Below, piece by piece: positions 29,914 to 38,373 of a stretch of 64,000 nucleotides of DNA (its first letter is position 1; the number at the start of each line of letters is the position of its first letter). The notes under the pieces are model-generated. The model saw only the letters and a program-made list of their open reading frames with translations. It ran no database searches and had not been told where the DNA came from. The DNA comes from Treponema sp. Its GTDB lineage: Bacteria; Spirochaetota; Spirochaetia; Treponematales; Breznakiellaceae. The stretch lies in assembly GCA_031260245.1 (NCBI GenBank), contig JAIRKH010000083.1, forward strand, positions 28,617-92,616. The letters run 5' to 3'. The translations under genes and the position numbers were made by a program.

Positions 29914-29924
29914 GTGTCTGACAC
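29914..29924. repeat. GTGTCTGACAC palindrome at the 5' side of RAYT copy 2
   Basis: GTGTCTGACACCAAAGCAATTC as in RAYT copy 1. Confidence 0.85.
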
Positions 29925-29959
29925 CAAAGCAATTCTCATGGCAACCCCGTATTACAGGT

Positions 29960-30439
29960 ATGAGAAGTTTACGAATACTTATCTACGGAGCGACGTATCA
30001 CGTTACGTCGAAAATAGACCACGACGACATGAGCCTTCTTGATCCCCTATTCAAGCTATTATTCCTTTCATTCGTCAAAAAAGCCAAGCGGAAGTTCCAT
30101 TTCCAGTTATGGGATTTCTGCGTCATGGGAAATCATATTCATTTTTTGATAAAGCCGGGTAAAGACGCTAATTTATCGGAGATAATGCAATGGATAAAGT
30201 GTAATTTCGCGAAAGCGTGGAACAAGGCGCACGGGCGGAAGGGACATGTGTGGGGAGAGCGATTCTACTCGCGAATAATCGGTGGGATAGAGGACTTTTT
30301 ACGGACGCGGGAATACATTGCGGAAAATCCTGTGAAGGCGGGGTTAGTGGAGCGGGCGGCGGAGTGGGCGTTTGGGAGTCTGTACTACCGACTACATCGA
30401 CAATCCGACTTATTAGACGAGCCTATTCTCGACGTATGA
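29960..30439 (+). mobile_element. RAYT transposase, copy 2 (nearly identical to copy 1)
   Basis: Eight amino-acid substitutions relative to copy 1 up to LLDEP by eye, then a different C-terminal tail; same flanking palindromes. Confidence 0.92.
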
Positions 30440-30442
30440 GCG

Positions 30443-30555
30443 GTGTCTGACACCGTTGCACCGCGTGTCAGACAAAACCCGTTGCGTGCGTCTAGCCGAC
30501 GCCATTGAAAGTCTCCGCCGTAGGCATCCGGTAGGCATCCGGCGGTGTCAGACAC
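30443..30555. repeat. GTGTC(A/T)GACAC palindromes (30443-30453, 30545-30555) and half-site 30464-30474
   Basis: Direct reading; the 3' end of the RAYT element is shared with copy 1. Confidence 0.85.
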
Positions 30556-30637
30556 ATTTATCGTAGGCGGGCGGGAAAGCTTTTGCCCACAAAATATGAT
30601 AAAGAAGTAAAGACAATAGGATCAGCGCTGTACAGAA

Positions 30638-32650
30638 TCACTTCCTGAACCATCCGGGCGATTTACCGTAGATGTTCTTGAATACCCTACAGAAATACGC
30701 TTGGTCTTGGAAGCCAGTTTTGTCGGCTATTTGGGCTATAGTAGCGCCCGAATGAATGAGAAGGTCAACGGCCATGAATACGCGGTAGTGGTTGAGATAC
30801 TTCCAAAGGGACATCCCCATTTCCTTGCGAAAAATTCTGGTGATGTAGTCTTCGCTACTGCCTACCGCGTCCGCGAGCTTCCATCGGAAGATGTGTCTGT
30901 GCGCGTACTGGTTGAAGTAGAGGATAGCCTTCTTCACTAAAGCGCCAGTAAATAGAGGGAGGATAGAGTCGCCCGCCGCGATAGACCTCATACGCATACA
31001 GAATGCCGAAGAGCCGGCCACAGAACGGTTGCACAATACCACACGCGAGTATTTACTGAGTTCCTTGACAAGTTCAGGCGACTTTATGTGTTCGGGTACC
31101 ACAACGATGGGCGTCATGGTAGTCGCCGGATGATTGCGGATAATCTTTATCATTTCAATGTCTATGTCTCCAAGGCTGACGACGTCCGGCGTAACTTTGG
31201 AAACCGCGTTAAGGAAATCTTCCGAAGGCGCGACGTTCACCCCCATGCCTTCGTCTATCCATGAAGATAGGAGTTCTCCGTTGGAAGCTTCTCCAGAAGC
31301 CAGTCCTTCCTGTCCTTCAATAAACAGTATACTGCCGTTTTTGGAATTCTTCTCTTCCAAAGCCTGACTTATAGTCTCGCCCTCAAGCTCGTCGCTGAAG
31401 CATAAAAACGGGGTTTGAAAAAACTCTGGATGCGCGCGGAAGAGGGACCCTAACTTCGCGGGGGAAAGGTCGCCGCGCTCCGCGTCCGTACGGATTGAGC
31501 ACAGGATGAAACCGATTCTGTTGGGCGTATTTAAGGCTCTCGCCACGTTTCTGACGACTGGTAAACCGAGCAGAGCCTTCGTATCAATAGGGACGTCGTT
31601 CAACGACAGCGCCGCTTTGCCCTTGGACGGTTCGGTTACCCGTCCCGAAAACGTGGTCCACGGGAGCGTAATTGAACAGGAGTTTTCACCGCAATCCGCG
31701 CTTCCGCCGTGCATGAGCGTGATGCGCTCTATTATGGTGAACGTCCATTTCGCCATTCCACCGCTCGCGCCCGTAAAGCGAATTTCGAGTCCTCTCTCGT
31801 GGAAATGCGCGGCGGGTTTGTCCCGATACTGGTTCTTTATGAGCGCGAATACATGGGAGAGAAGTTCCTCATCTCCTACCAATAAGGGAAATTCCCCTTC
31901 CAGTTCGGGCAGAATGGAATGGATATTAAACAGGGCTTTCTTGAAAGATAGGTCGTCGGTCTGGGATATGGCTAGCTCTATCAAGCGATGCATATGATTC
32001 TGGCGGTCCACGATGAGGTTCTGAAGGGCTTTTAGTTTGCTGAAGATTTCAGGGTTTCGCTCTAGGGGTACCTCCGCCATGAGGCTCTGAACCGCGGAGA
32101 TTACTTCTTTAAATGGTTCGTTCAGGTTATTTCCCACGGTTGCGAAGAACTCGGTCTTTGCACGCTCTGAATTCTCGGCGAGTTGTTTTGCATGGAAGGT
32201 CTCTTCAAAGAAAGCAATGCCCTTGAAGGCGTTGCTCATAGCGGAGCGGAGTTCTTCCAAAATCACCCCGTCAAAAAACGGGATATTATGAACAAAATAA
32301 CCTAACGGCTGATTCTCAATGAATAGGGGTTGAACCAGAAAGATTCCGTTCTCGAAGTATTCCTGCATATCTTGAGGGAAAAGTCGGCGCGCGGGAAAGA
32401 GGCGCGGAATCGTGTTGACGCCTTGAGAGGAGAAGCCGCCGATATATTCGGACGCGTCTTCGTCTTTGTAGGCGACCAGAAGCGCGGTTGTTACTCCTAT
32501 CTTGGGTAGGCGTCGAGCAATGCTCTCAACCAGAGACTTCTTGTCCTTTATACCAAGCAATTCACATTTGAAGGAATTAAGAGCGCTATTTCTCTCTTCT
32601 CTTTCGTGCAAGGATAGAACATAATGCTGTTCCTGTAGGCAGGAAACCAT
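30638..32650 (-). CDS. AraC-family HTH regulator with degenerate kinase-like and receiver-like regions (open frame continues upstream to the C13 tract)
   Basis: C-terminal HTH_18: KLADAVGSSEDYITRIFRKEMGMSLWKYLNHYRVFMAVDLLIHSGATIAQIADKTGFQDQAYFCRVFKNIYGKSPGWFRK; N-terminal AKTEFFATVGNNLNEPFKEV resembles a HisKA region. Confidence 0.85.
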   Translation of the reverse strand: MVSCLQEQHYVLSLHEREERNSALNSFKCELLGIKDKKSLVESIARRLPKIGVTTALLVAYKDEDASEYIGGFSSQGVNTIPRLFPARRLFPQDMQEYFENGIFLVQPLFIENQPLGYFVHNIPFFDGVILEELRSAMSNAFKGIAFFEETFHAKQLAENSERAKTEFFATVGNNLNEPFKEVISAVQSLMAEVPLERNPEIFSKLKALQNLIVDRQNHMHRLIELAISQTDDLSFKKALFNIHSILPELEGEFPLLVGDEELLSHVFALIKNQYRDKPAAHFHERGLEIRFTGASGGMAKWTFTIIERITLMHGGSADCGENSCSITLPWTTFSGRVTEPSKGKAALSLNDVPIDTKALLGLPVVRNVARALNTPNRIGFILCSIRTDAERGDLSPAKLGSLFRAHPEFFQTPFLCFSDELEGETISQALEEKNSKNGSILFIEGQEGLASGEASNGELLSSWIDEGMGVNVAPSEDFLNAVSKVTPDVVSLGDIDIEMIKIIRNHPATTMTPIVVVPEHIKSPELVKELSKYSRVVLCNRSVAGSSAFCMRMRSIAAGDSILPLFTGALVKKAILYFNQYAHRHIFRWKLADAVGSSEDYITRIFRKEMGMSLWKYLNHYRVFMAVDLLIHSGATIAQIADKTGFQDQAYFCRVFKNIYGKSPGWFRK

Positions 32651-32744
32651 TCGGTACGTCTCGGATTTGAGCGCGTGATCGACGCCGATTCGCCCGCATA
32701 CATAATCAAAAATCTCGAAGAAACAGCCAATATCTTCGTAGCTA

Positions 32745-33743
32745 TCAAGTATCTCCGTACATAATTTCGTAGCCGTTTCTAGGAAGAGCTTCTTTTGTTC
32801 CCCCCCCCCCCCGATTAATATTTAATATAAGGGCGTCAGCAAAGGCTTCTCCACCTTGCAAGTTCAATTTTTCCTGCGTCCCGCTTCTTCTTTCGCTGGG
32901 TCTGACGACGAGACGGCAGGGCAGGGTTACATCTCTGACATCATGTTTAGGGTCTCCCATCAGAGCTTTGAGGATCTTAAACGACTCAGCGCTCATCTTC
33001 GTATAAGGAATTTCCACAGTTGAAAAGGGGATTATTTGGCTTTCAATGGAGTTGTTAAATCCGCCGATTCGGTACGAGTCTGGTGGAAACCCCTGTTTCT
33101 GAAGGTAGAGAGCGGCTGGCAGAGTCATCAGGTCGCTTGAGCCAATCAGTGTGTCAAAGTCTTGCGTCGGTCTCAAGCCCCGCGCCGCGAAAAGTTGAAC
33201 GCACGCTGAAGCTCCGCGCGCCCAATCAAAAGGGTCGCTTATGAGTCTCTCGTTACAGGAGAGTCCGGACTCCGAAACCGCGTCCCGAAACCCCTGATAC
33301 CGGTCCATAGCCGAGTGGTGCGAGGATGGTCCTCTCAAGAAGGCGATGTTCCGCGAACCTGTTTGTATGAAGTAACGGGTCAAGCTCTTCATACCGTCAT
33401 ATGCGTCAAAACGTACACAGGGGTGTCCCTCAAGCTTGTCCGAAATGGTCGTGTGGGGCAAGTCTCCAAAATGTCGGTGAAAGTCGGAGAGTTCGGAAAG
33501 GCTGGAACAGCCAATAGAGGAACTCCAACTTATCAGTCCATCGAGATTCTGGGCGTTAGCTAATGAGTAGATAGGGTTGCGTAGGTATTCCATGTTGTCT
33601 TCAGCGTTGAGTTTGCCTCCGGGAAATACAAAGAGGCTCGTCTTCTCGTCCATCGCGGCCCGCGCGAAATGGGACCACACGCCGCAGGCCGAACCGGTGT
33701 GTATTGAAGCGAGGACTAGACCAATTTTATTCTTTTCTACCAT
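32745..33743 (-). CDS. LacI/periplasmic-binding-protein-type sensor domain lacking an N-terminal HTH
   Basis: KIGLVLASIHTGSACGVWSHFARAAMDEKTSLFVFPGG...SRNIAFLRGPSSHHSAMDRYQGFRDAVSESGL...LPCRLVVRPSERR. Confidence 0.85.
   Translation of the reverse strand: MVEKNKIGLVLASIHTGSACGVWSHFARAAMDEKTSLFVFPGGKLNAEDNMEYLRNPIYSLANAQNLDGLISWSSSIGCSSLSELSDFHRHFGDLPHTTISDKLEGHPCVRFDAYDGMKSLTRYFIQTGSRNIAFLRGPSSHHSAMDRYQGFRDAVSESGLSCNERLISDPFDWARGASACVQLFAARGLRPTQDFDTLIGSSDLMTLPAALYLQKQGFPPDSYRIGGFNNSIESQIIPFSTVEIPYTKMSAESFKILKALMGDPKHDVRDVTLPCRLVVRPSERRSGTQEKLNLQGGEAFADALILNINRGGGGTKEALPRNGYEIMYGDT
32800..32812. repeat. C13 (G13 on coding strand) homopolymer at the sensor/regulator junction
   Basis: Direct count of 13 C. 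Confidence 0.9.
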
Positions 33744-33882
33744 GTTCATATTATATACCAAATCTCACTTCTTGCAAGGATATTTTTCACATGAAAGCCG
33801 CGGTCCAGCCCGCGCCGATTTGCGCCGCCTTTAGGCGTTCACTGCGCTTGAAAGTTCCTTTGCTTTTGTGGTATAGTCTCGT

Positions 33883-34740
33883 ATGAGCTTTTTTGGGCGA
33901 ATGATGAAAATGCCGTTGGCGCTTGGAGTCGCGCTCGTATGTTTCGGCTGCGCTCTTATAGTCCCAACTGAAAGGGTCGGACAGCTTATTGGAGGCGCTC
34001 TGCCCCAGAAAGCCACAGCCGTATATGCGGGCAGAGACGTCTCCTTATCTATGGGTGAAATAAACAAGGACGGGGACAGGAGCGGGACCGTGCAGTTGAC
34101 CGAATTTCCATTTTTGCAAATGCAGGCGGAGCTACGAGTGGACGAATCCTTCTTATGGACCGAATTGCGCTTCTTGGGCGCTAGTCCCTCTGGGTGGAAT
34201 GAATTCACCCAGGAACTGACGGGAGGCGGGAACGTCAGATTCACCGAAAGCTTCGCGTTCCTTAACGTACCCCGGACCGAACGCGGACAAATCGCAAGCG
34301 CAAATACGCTCTACAAGGACGGCAAACTACAGGAGGGGCAAGCCTTGTCGAATATGAGGGGTCGAGCCGAAAGGATTGACGCGCTGACCCAATGGATGCG
34401 CGCCCAGTTTGAGGACGCGCCCGTGCATTTCCCCAATGAGCGGGTATTCGAAGACTACTGGCGGCCCATTCTCCTGCCGGAAACGGTTTCCGCCAAGAAG
34501 AGACCTTCAACATGGACAGACGCGGGCGCATGGGTCATAGCCGAAGAGGTCAAGTGGAACACGTCCTATACGACGCGCGTTCTGCCCGAACATTTAAGAG
34601 CCGCGCGGGACTCAGGCGCTCTGCTCCGCGACTGGGAAGAAGCCCTGGCATGGCTCTACATGGACTATGAGTGGGATTATGTGCAGAGCCTCTTTTCCCA
34701 GGGGCGCCTGACTCTTGTCAGAAAGCAAGGAGGTAAATAA
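33883..34740 (+). CDS. Hypothetical lipoprotein-like protein
   Basis: MPLALGVALVCFGCALIV lipobox-like N-terminus; long ORF leading into the ExbB gene. Confidence 0.6.
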   Translation: MSFFGRMMKMPLALGVALVCFGCALIVPTERVGQLIGGALPQKATAVYAGRDVSLSMGEINKDGDRSGTVQLTEFPFLQMQAELRVDESFLWTELRFLGASPSGWNEFTQELTGGGNVRFTESFAFLNVPRTERGQIASANTLYKDGKLQEGQALSNMRGRAERIDALTQWMRAQFEDAPVHFPNERVFEDYWRPILLPETVSAKKRPSTWTDAGAWVIAEEVKWNTSYTTRVLPEHLRAARDSGALLRDWEEALAWLYMDYEWDYVQSLFSQGRLTLVRKQGGK

Positions 34741-35449
34741 CGTGGAGAATTTTTCGTTGATAGATATTTTCAGGATGGGCGGTATATTTATGTGGCCCCT
34801 CCTGGTTTTTTCTATTTGGACTTTTGCCATTGTCATTGAGCGCGCGGTCTACTTTCTTTATCACAACCTGCACGTTGAGGACCTTGAAGTCAAGGTGCAG
34901 GGCTATCTTGCCACAGGCAATATGAGGGGCGCGCAGGATTACTTATCCGCGCTTGCTAAGAAACAGTTAGGCGCGCGCGCGCTTCTCGCCATGGTCAAAC
35001 AGCGCGACATACCAGAGAGCCAGTTAGAAAAGGCGGTGGAAGCCTCGGCCGCAGACTGCATTAGGGAAATGGAGACTGGTTTCAACTTCCTGACAGCGCT
35101 CGGCTCCCTTTCTCCGCTCACTGGCTTTTTGGGAACGGTTTCTGGAATGATTGGCGCGTTCAGGTCCATCGCAGAAGCGGAAAACGTCAACGCACAAATC
35201 GTAGCAAGCGGTATCTATGAAGCCTTGGTAACTACTGTCTTTGGTCTCATCATCGCTATAGCCGCTATGCTTGCCCATGCGTTTCTGTCGCACTTGGTCG
35301 ACTCTTTCGCTTCGGATATGGAAAAAACGTGCTCAGACCTTATGATTGACATAACCCGCCTCAACGCAATGGGCAGAGGTAGAACGGACTTGAAGCTGTT
35401 GCCAAGCCCTCGTCCTAACCAGGTGCTTTCGTTGGAAGAGTACACATAA
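34715..35449 (+). CDS. exbB: MotA/TolQ/ExbB proton channel family protein
   Basis: GFNFLTALGSLSPLTGFLGTVSGMIGAFRSIAEAENVNAQIVASGIYEALVTTVFGLIIAIAAMLAHAFL. Confidence 0.9.
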   Translation: MSESKEVNNVENFSLIDIFRMGGIFMWPLLVFSIWTFAIVIERAVYFLYHNLHVEDLEVKVQGYLATGNMRGAQDYLSALAKKQLGARALLAMVKQRDIPESQLEKAVEASAADCIREMETGFNFLTALGSLSPLTGFLGTVSGMIGAFRSIAEAENVNAQIVASGIYEALVTTVFGLIIAIAAMLAHAFLSHLVDSFASDMEKTCSDLMIDITRLNAMGRGRTDLKLLPSPRPNQVLSLEEYT

Positions 35450-35850
35450 TGCGAATTCACCGCGAGAAAAGAAATCCTTTTGAAGCCTCAAGCGTGTCGA
35501 GCGATATTGCCTTCCTGCTCATAATTTACTTCATCGTCATAGCTGGTTTCAGCGTCAACAAAGGTCTCTTGTTGAACTTGCCCGAAAAAGACTCGACTCG
35601 CCTGTTACTAAAAGAAGATATTCTCCGCTTTGAAATGGACCGCGTAGGCGCGGTGTCGGTAAACGGAAGCTATCTTGACAAAGACGGCGTGGAACGAGAA
35701 ATTCGACAGGCTGTCGCCGAAAGACCTAATATCGCGGTGGTCCTTGAAATAGCGCCTGCCGCGCCTTGGCAAAGCGTGGTGTCCTTCGTGGAACTCGCCC
35801 AAAATTTACGAGTGGATTCCTTTTCATTCGCCATGGAGGAGGAACAATGA
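35449..35850 (+). CDS. ExbD/TolR family biopolymer transport protein
   Basis: N-terminal TM segment and ExbD-like domain; overlaps exbB. Confidence 0.83.
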   Translation: MRIHREKRNPFEASSVSSDIAFLLIIYFIVIAGFSVNKGLLLNLPEKDSTRLLLKEDILRFEMDRVGAVSVNGSYLDKDGVEREIRQAVAERPNIAVVLEIAPAAPWQSVVSFVELAQNLRVDSFSFAMEEEQ

Positions 35851-36239
35851 ACATCAGACGCGGACGTAGACGTTTTTCGATTCCTCTTGACTCTATGTCA
35901 GACGTTGCCTTTATCTTGCTCATATTCATCATGTTCCTTTCCCTAATAAATTACCGACAGGAAATAAAAATTGAATATCCGGAAGCGGAAACGGCGAAGA
36001 AGACCGATGTGGAGAAAAACCTCGAAATCTGGATTGACAGGGATGGGGAACTTTACCTTAACGGTTCCTTAAGCGATTTAAAGACTCTGGAGGACAGCGT
36101 TATTGAGGCGTATCAGAACGCGCCCAGTACTCGCGTTCACGTCATCGCGGATAAGAATACGCGATTTGAAAGAGTGAATCGTGTTCTGCAAACGCTTCAA
36201 ATCCTGCAATACCGCGTAGTGAGCCTCGTGGCGAGGTGA
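35847..36239 (+). CDS. Second ExbD/TolR family protein
   Basis: MNIRRGRRRFSIPLDSMSDVAFILLIFIMFLSLINYRQEIKIEYPEAE...VHVIADKNTRFERVNRVLQTLQ. Confidence 0.85.
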   Translation: MNIRRGRRRFSIPLDSMSDVAFILLIFIMFLSLINYRQEIKIEYPEAETAKKTDVEKNLEIWIDRDGELYLNGSLSDLKTLEDSVIEAYQNAPSTRVHVIADKNTRFERVNRVLQTLQILQYRVVSLVAR

Positions 36240-36605
36240 ACTATTCGCTCTCGGATTACAAGCGCGAATTTTTACCTCAATTCAGACTCCATTTTATGAG
36301 AATAAACGCGGAAACGTCATCAGCGGCAGTTTATCTGATATAAAACTACTATATAAGCGCAGGCTCCGCCTGTTTAACGACTTCACACAGGGCGTTGTTT
36401 GAAAAGGATCGCCGCTGTGCGAGACTCTCGCATAGCGGGCGCACCGAAAAACATACCGCCGTCTAAAGCGTTTTGGAAAGCGTCCCCCTTTTTTATGACT
36501 TCTTAACGAGGCGTAAATGGTCCGCCTTGTTCCACAGGAGAGGGGAAATCCTCTCTCCTTATGTAACACGATCGATCAAAGATTTATTCCCCTTTGGGCT
36601 TAATA

Positions 36606-36634
36606 CCCCGCCCCTTTGGGGCGAGGATTTTTTA
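36606..36634 (+). terminator. Putative rho-independent terminator
   Basis: CCCCGCCCC-TTT-GGGGCGAGG-ATTTTTT. Confidence 0.6.
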
Positions 36635-36675
36635 TTTCCCCTTGACTTTTTTTCGAAAGAGGTATAAAAATAACT

Positions 36676-38373
36676 ATGAAACAGGATAAAAAAAGAGGTT
36701 TGTTTCAAAAAATCGGCGAAACTTCAATGGTACCTATTTCCGCCAAGATTGTGATTATCGTATCAGTTCTGTTGTTTGTTTCAAATTTCGCTACTAACTA
36801 TTTAACCATTTCCTTTCTTCGCAAGGAAACGATGGAAATGAACAGCCGATTGCTTGCGCGGGAACTGAAAGAAATCTACATAAACGCGGGAAACCAATAC
36901 CAAATATACCTGTTTTCAGGGAATAAACAAGAAGCGATGGATTTCATCGTCCAGCCCGCAGAGAAGAGTATGACCCACCCCGGAAGCTGGGCCGTCGGCG
37001 CGCTCCCATCGGGAGGGTTGCTTTTTAAAACCGCGGCCGCGACGCCTGAACGCCTGCCCGACGAAAAGTTGCTGGACGAGATAACGCAAGCTAAAGAGAA
37101 CGGAGTAGACGAAGGCGCGCGCTTCTTCGATACGCCCTACGGCGAATACTTCGGGGTCTACAAATACCACGAAGACTGGGGCGTGTTCCTGATCCGCGCG
37201 GATTTAATGGCCGACCTCATGCGCGAATCAAACGCGGTCTTTAAACGAATAGTCGCTATTATCGTCGTCCTGACCGTCGTATTTATAATCGTGAGTTTCT
37301 GCGCGCTCTTTCGCCTTCTGCGTTTCGTCAAGGTCATAAGCCGCTCCCTCTACGACATGCAGCAGATGCAGGAGCTTACGCTCATAGACCTGAAGGAAGC
37401 CCCAGCCGACGACATCACCTATCTGGGCGTTTCCTTCAACTCGCTGGCGTCTTCTATTAACAACCTACTCGGCATCTTCCGCAAATTCGCGTCCCGCGAC
37501 GTGGTGAACAAAGCGTACCGCGACCGTATCGTAAACCTCGAAGGCGAACAGCGGGAACTGTCCATACTTTTTACCGACATCAAAAGTTTTACCAACATGA
37601 CGGAAACTCTGGGCAACGACATCATAGACCTTATCAACCTGCACTACAACAGCGCGATTCATATCATACACAGCAACGGCGGCATCGTCGGCTCTATCAT
37701 CGGAGACGCCCTGCTCGCGGTCTACGGCGCGGACGAAGAAACCGTCGACCAGAACAAGTCTCTTGCGGCTCTGCTCTCCGCATGGAAACTGCAAGACGCG
37801 GCCCTGGAGTTGCGGAATAGTATGCTCGAAAACCGTCAGGCGATTGAACAAACCCGCGCTCTCACGCCCCGCGAAGAAGAGGTGTTCAAGGCCGTGATGC
37901 TCGCCATCGGCGTGGGCATAGATGGAGGCGCGGTGTTCTACGGCACCATCGGCTCCAACGAGCGTATGACGAACACGGTCATCGGAGATAACGTGAATTC
38001 CGCGTCCCGTATCGAGGGTCTGACCCGCATCTACCAGCTTCCGGTCATCGTGTCGGAATACGTGAGGGATGATGTCGCGGAGAAAACCGACCGCTTCCGA
38101 TTCTTCGAGATCGACACGGTGCAGATGAAAGGCAAGACAAAGGGGAAAAAAGTGTTCTACCCTATGGACATAGAGCTGATCGGAGACAAGGATATCGCCG
38201 AATGGGAGGTCTTTGAACAGGCTCTGACTTATTACTACGACGGAAATTGGGATATGGCGCGCGCCGGTTTCAACTCGCTGACTATTCCGGTCGCCGAGGT
38301 ATTTAAACAGCGCGTTAATACACGGGAAGTCCCGGAAGGATGGAATGGAATATGGACGATGACAAGCAAATAA
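36676..38373 (+). CDS. Membrane-anchored class III adenylate/guanylate cyclase
   Basis: Two TM segments with an extracytoplasmic region; cyclase domain LSILFTDIKSFTNMTETLGNDIIDLINLHYNSAIHIIHSNGGIVGSIIGDALLAVYGA...GAVFYGTIGSNERMTNTVIGDNVNSASRIEGLT. Confidence 0.92.
   Translation: MKQDKKRGLFQKIGETSMVPISAKIVIIVSVLLFVSNFATNYLTISFLRKETMEMNSRLLARELKEIYINAGNQYQIYLFSGNKQEAMDFIVQPAEKSMTHPGSWAVGALPSGGLLFKTAAATPERLPDEKLLDEITQAKENGVDEGARFFDTPYGEYFGVYKYHEDWGVFLIRADLMADLMRESNAVFKRIVAIIVVLTVVFIIVSFCALFRLLRFVKVISRSLYDMQQMQELTLIDLKEAPADDITYLGVSFNSLASSINNLLGIFRKFASRDVVNKAYRDRIVNLEGEQRELSILFTDIKSFTNMTETLGNDIIDLINLHYNSAIHIIHSNGGIVGSIIGDALLAVYGADEETVDQNKSLAALLSAWKLQDAALELRNSMLENRQAIEQTRALTPREEEVFKAVMLAIGVGIDGGAVFYGTIGSNERMTNTVIGDNVNSASRIEGLTRIYQLPVIVSEYVRDDVAEKTDRFRFFEIDTVQMKGKTKGKKVFYPMDIELIGDKDIAEWEVFEQALTYYYDGNWDMARAGFNSLTIPVAEVFKQRVNTREVPEGWNGIWTMTSK

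Noticed and set aside
34715-36239. motA/motB flagellar stator pair
   Set aside because: The downstream proteins are short ExbD/TolR-type proteins without an OmpA-like peptidoglycan-binding domain, and there are two of them.
36642-36668. TTGACT..TATAAA promoter before the cyclase
   Set aside because: Spacer is only 15 bp and the -35 is imperfect; plausible but not strong enough to list as a feature.
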